Source: G963668435 sp963668435 (lineage in GTDB: Bacteria > Latescibacterota > Latescibacteria > Latescibacterales > Latescibacteraceae). Taken from it: a DNA stretch of 64,000 bases. Positions 61,739 through 64,000 of the stretch are shown one piece after another. The position numbers were made by a program, and so were the translations under genes. Within the stretch, counting starts at the first letter, position 1, and every line of letters starts with the position of its first letter. The stretch is from positions 248,001 to 312,000 of the forward strand of contig CAXXSC010000006.1 in the NCBI GenBank assembly GCA_963668435.2, given 5' to 3'. A model generated the notes under the pieces. That model worked only from the letters and a program-made list of their open reading frames with translations. It was not told the origin of the DNA and made no database searches.

Positions 61739-64000
61739 ATATAGCGAAAGGTTCTGTCGACCGCCCGATTCTCACGACCGTTATTTTCCTGATAATCATC
61801 ACACTGGGCGTGGTATCGTTTTTCCGGCTTTCGATCGACATGATGCCGGAGGTTGAGTACCCGTCCATCTCGGTTTCCACGGAATACGGCAATGTGGGCC
61901 CACAGGAAATCGAGGAGATGATCACGCGGCCGATCGAGGAGGCGCTCGCCGCTGTCCAGGGTGTCGAGGAGATCACCTCGACCTCGACAGAGGGAAGCAG
62001 CCGTGTCCGTGTCGCTTTCACGTGGGGGACCGATCTCGATGTCGCGGCTAACGATATCCGTGACCGAGTCGACCGCATCATGAGCCGTCTGCCGGAGGAC
62101 ATCGACCGTCCGCGAATTTACAAATTCGACATCTCGGCGTTCCCGATCCTCTATTACGGCATATCGAGCAATCTCAATCCACTGGACCTCCGCCAGCTTG
62201 TCGAGGATCAGGTGAAATACCGTCTCGAACGTGTGCCCGGTGTGGCCTCGACCAACATACGCGGCGGCCTCACCCGCGAGATCCATGTGGACCTCAATTC
62301 AGTCCAGATCAAGGCGCTCGGCCTTTCCACCGACATGATCATCAGAGCTCTCAGAAACGAGAACCTCAATATCCCGGCGGGGCTGTACGATAAGGGAAAT
62401 TCCGAGGTGCTGATCAGGACACAGGGCGAATTCCAGTCCCTCGAGGAAATCCGCAACACCGTGATCACCATCCGCGAGGGCACCCCGATACAGATCAAGG
62501 ATGTCGCCACTGTCGAGGACTCGTGGGAAGAAATCCGTGACCTGAGCCGAATCAACGGCAAACCGGGCCTTCGTTTCGCCATTTATAAGCAGTCCGGCTC
62601 GAACACGGTGCAGGTTGCCGAGGCGGCCAACGAGGAGGTCGCACGTATCAACCTCGACATCCCCCAGATCGAGATGGCGTCGATTTTCGATCAGTCGACC
62701 TACATCAAGCAGTCCATCAGGAATGTTGGCATCTCGACACTGACCGGCGGTATTCTGGCGATCATCATTCTTTTCCTTTTCCTCCGCAACCTGTCGAGCA
62801 CCGCGATTATCGCGACTGCCATTCCCATATCCATTATCGCGACATTCGGGCTCGTGTATTTCGGCGGTTTTACGCTCAATATCATGACTTTCGGCGGTCT
62901 CGCCCTCGGTATCGGTATGCTTGTCGACAGCTCCATTGTCGTGCTGGAGAATATCTACCGCTATCGGGAACAGGGGGAAAAGCCGATACCAAGCGCCCTT
63001 ATCGGCACCTCGGAGGTCTGGTCGGCGATTGTAGCCAGCACATTGACGACACTTGTCGTCTTCCTTCCGGTGGTGTTCATCCGCGGCATGTCGGGCATCA
63101 TGTTCCAGCAGATGGCCTATGTTGTGGCGTTTTCACTGCTCTGCTCGCTACTTGTCTCAACCACGCTTGTGCCCATGCTGGCGTCGCGTTTCCTCCATTT
63201 CCAGTCAACCAAACATTACAGGGGTGAAAGCAGGCTTCACCGTCTCTACCTTGCCAGCGAAAATACATTCAAACAGGTCGAACAGCGTTACAGCGGATTT
63301 CTGGACTGGTCGCTCGGGCACAGAAAAATTGTCGTGGCGGCAACGCTGTCGTTGTTTATAGTATCACTGATCCTTATCCGTTATGTCGGTGTCGAGCTGA
63401 TGCCGGTCAGCGATGAAAGCGAGGTCAGGATCAATCTCGAAATGGCGGTGGGAACGAAACTCGAGGTGGTCGATCAGGCCACACTCACTGTCGAGGAAAT
63501 TGTTCGCCGCGAGGTGCCGGAAATGCGTTCCATGTATTCCCGTATCGGCGGTGGGGAACACGGGTCCTCCGGCGGACACACCGCGCAGGTACGACTCAAT
63601 CTTGTCCCTATCAAGGAACGCAAACGTAGCAGCGAACAGATCGCCAATGACCTCAGAAAACCGCTCGCCAACCTTCCCGGCCTGACCGCACGAACCCGCC
63701 CCGGCACCAGTTTCCTCTTAAGGCTGGGCTCGTCGTCATCGGAACTGATAAGTGTCGAGGTTCGTGGTTACGATCTCGAGATCGCACAGGATCTTGCGCG
63801 CAGGGTCGAGGCGGTTGTCAGAAACGTTCCGGGCATAACGGACACCCGAATCAGCCGCGAGGAAGGAAGCCCCGAACAGGTGATAAGGATCGACCGTCAG
63901 AAAGCGGCCGACCTGGGACTCTCGGTCTCCACAATCGGTGACGCTCTCGAAACGGCGGTGGGCGGCTCACAGGCCTCGAATTTCCGCGAGGGCGGTAAGG
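61735..64000 (+). CDS. RND-family efflux pump permease, 3' end off window
   Basis: ATG 61735 overlaps the adaptor stop (ATGA), with GGGGAGACAGG before it. The frame is open for 755 codons to the window edge; a full RND pump is about 1000-1050. Landmarks are the first helix PILTTVIFLIIITLGVVSFF, the DMMPEVEYPSISV block and PQEIEEMITRPIEEALAAVQ in the first porter subdomain. They continue with FGGLALGIGMLVDSSIVVLENIYR in the fourth-helix region, with an Asp at the proton-relay position (GMLVDSSIV), and the second repeat starting LELMP-like as VGVELMPVSDESEV. It belongs to the hydrophobe/amphiphile efflux (AcrB-like) group. The substrate is unknown. Confidence 0.93.
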   Translation, partial: MNIAKGSVDRPILTTVIFLIIITLGVVSFFRLSIDMMPEVEYPSISVSTEYGNVGPQEIEEMITRPIEEALAAVQGVEEITSTSTEGSSRVRVAFTWGTDLDVAANDIRDRVDRIMSRLPEDIDRPRIYKFDISAFPILYYGISSNLNPLDLRQLVEDQVKYRLERVPGVASTNIRGGLTREIHVDLNSVQIKALGLSTDMIIRALRNENLNIPAGLYDKGNSEVLIRTQGEFQSLEEIRNTVITIREGTPIQIKDVATVEDSWEEIRDLSRINGKPGLRFAIYKQSGSNTVQVAEAANEEVARINLDIPQIEMASIFDQSTYIKQSIRNVGISTLTGGILAIIILFLFLRNLSSTAIIATAIPISIIATFGLVYFGGFTLNIMTFGGLALGIGMLVDSSIVVLENIYRYREQGEKPIPSALIGTSEVWSAIVASTLTTLVVFLPVVFIRGMSGIMFQQMAYVVAFSLLCSLLVSTTLVPMLASRFLHFQSTKHYRGESRLHRLYLASENTFKQVEQRYSGFLDWSLGHRKIVVAATLSLFIVSLILIRYVGVELMPVSDESEVRINLEMAVGTKLEVVDQATLTVEEIVRREVPEMRSMYSRIGGGEHGSSGGHTAQVRLNLVPIKERKRSSEQIANDLRKPLANLPGLTARTRPGTSFLLRLGSSSSELISVEVRGYDLEIAQDLARRVEAVVRNVPGITDTRISREEGSPEQVIRIDRQKAADLGLSVSTIGDALETAVGGSQASNFREGGK

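Noticed and set aside
1..64000. tRNA, rRNA, insertion sequence or integrase genes
   Set aside because: I looked for tRNA T-loop patterns, transposase motifs and rRNA-like stretches and saw none that I could support. The search was by eye, so a small tRNA could have been missed.

Overview
The window is a bacterial chromosome segment with dense coding and standard Shine-Dalgarno sites (GGAGG/AAGGA). TAG is used as a genuine stop, for example in fucI and the porin gene. At least six predicted secreted proteins end in the NPFNP-type C-terminal domain used as a type IX secretion sorting signal (FlgD/Ig-like fold). Several proteins carry Tat signals (RR-x-F). The enzymes suit breakdown of algal or plant polysaccharides: a heparinase-like lyase, an acetyl-xylan-esterase-like hydrolase, L-fucose isomerase and the hexuronate pair UxaA/UxaB. 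Together these suggest an uncultured Gram-negative lineage of the FCB type, Latescibacterota-like. That assignment is an inference and was not tested by search.

Layout. 1-472: the start of a secreted Ig-like protein that runs off the left edge. 966-3808: a DUF3471 tandem protein with an ABC exporter ATPase and permease, one operon. 4071-9332: a Tat-lipoprotein DUF362 protein converging with a two-domain esterase and a second DUF362 protein. 9502-11805: UbiA-type prenyltransferase and glutamate dehydrogenase. 12156-13688: a beta-helix/CTD gene broken by an in-frame amber codon and mosaic in base composition. 13788-14436: structured direct repeats. 14550-21040: a large heparinase-like protein, a porin, and a Tat Gfo/Idh/MocA protein frameshifted at an A8 tract. 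21336-28680: a leftward run with pyrR-pyrB-pyrC, then uxaB-uxaA, then carA. 29327-34112: diguanylate cyclase converging with a FIST sensor and hybrid histidine kinase. 34508-38455: fucI, rhomboid protease and a nitrilase-family hydrolase. 38561-39604: an AT-rich orphan membrane protein. 39617-42860: ferredoxin, split transketolase and a TetR regulator with a clear promoter and operator. 43397-43495: a possible purine-permease remnant. 43676-47566: two paralogous CTD proteins with nearly identical 3' ends. 47676-51717: CNNM/CorC-like protein, sigma-54 and a Tat-lipoprotein aldo/keto-reductase-like protein. 52122-58566: two PD40 propeller/CTD proteins followed by a BlaI/BlaR1-type pair whose sensor is a PD40 propeller plus CTD. 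58769-60226: a secreted TIM-barrel-like protein. 60546-64000: an RND efflux adaptor, frameshifted, and the start of its pump, which runs off the right edge.

The most interesting system is the BlaI-BlaR1-like locus (52122-58566). The M56 antirepressor is split in two at a 16-bp perfect inverted repeat and a C7 tract. Its usual penicillin-binding sensor is replaced by a beta-propeller with a C-terminal sorting-like domain, and it lies beside two secreted proteins of the same propeller/CTD design. A second theme is a set of hairpin repeats (13.8-14.4 kb and 52.0 kb) whose copies keep their base pairing through compensatory changes.

Several genes (12156, 19912, 57717/55240, 60546) are broken by single-nucleotide events. 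From one sequence alone these cannot be told apart from assembly errors, recent decay, or tract-length switching.
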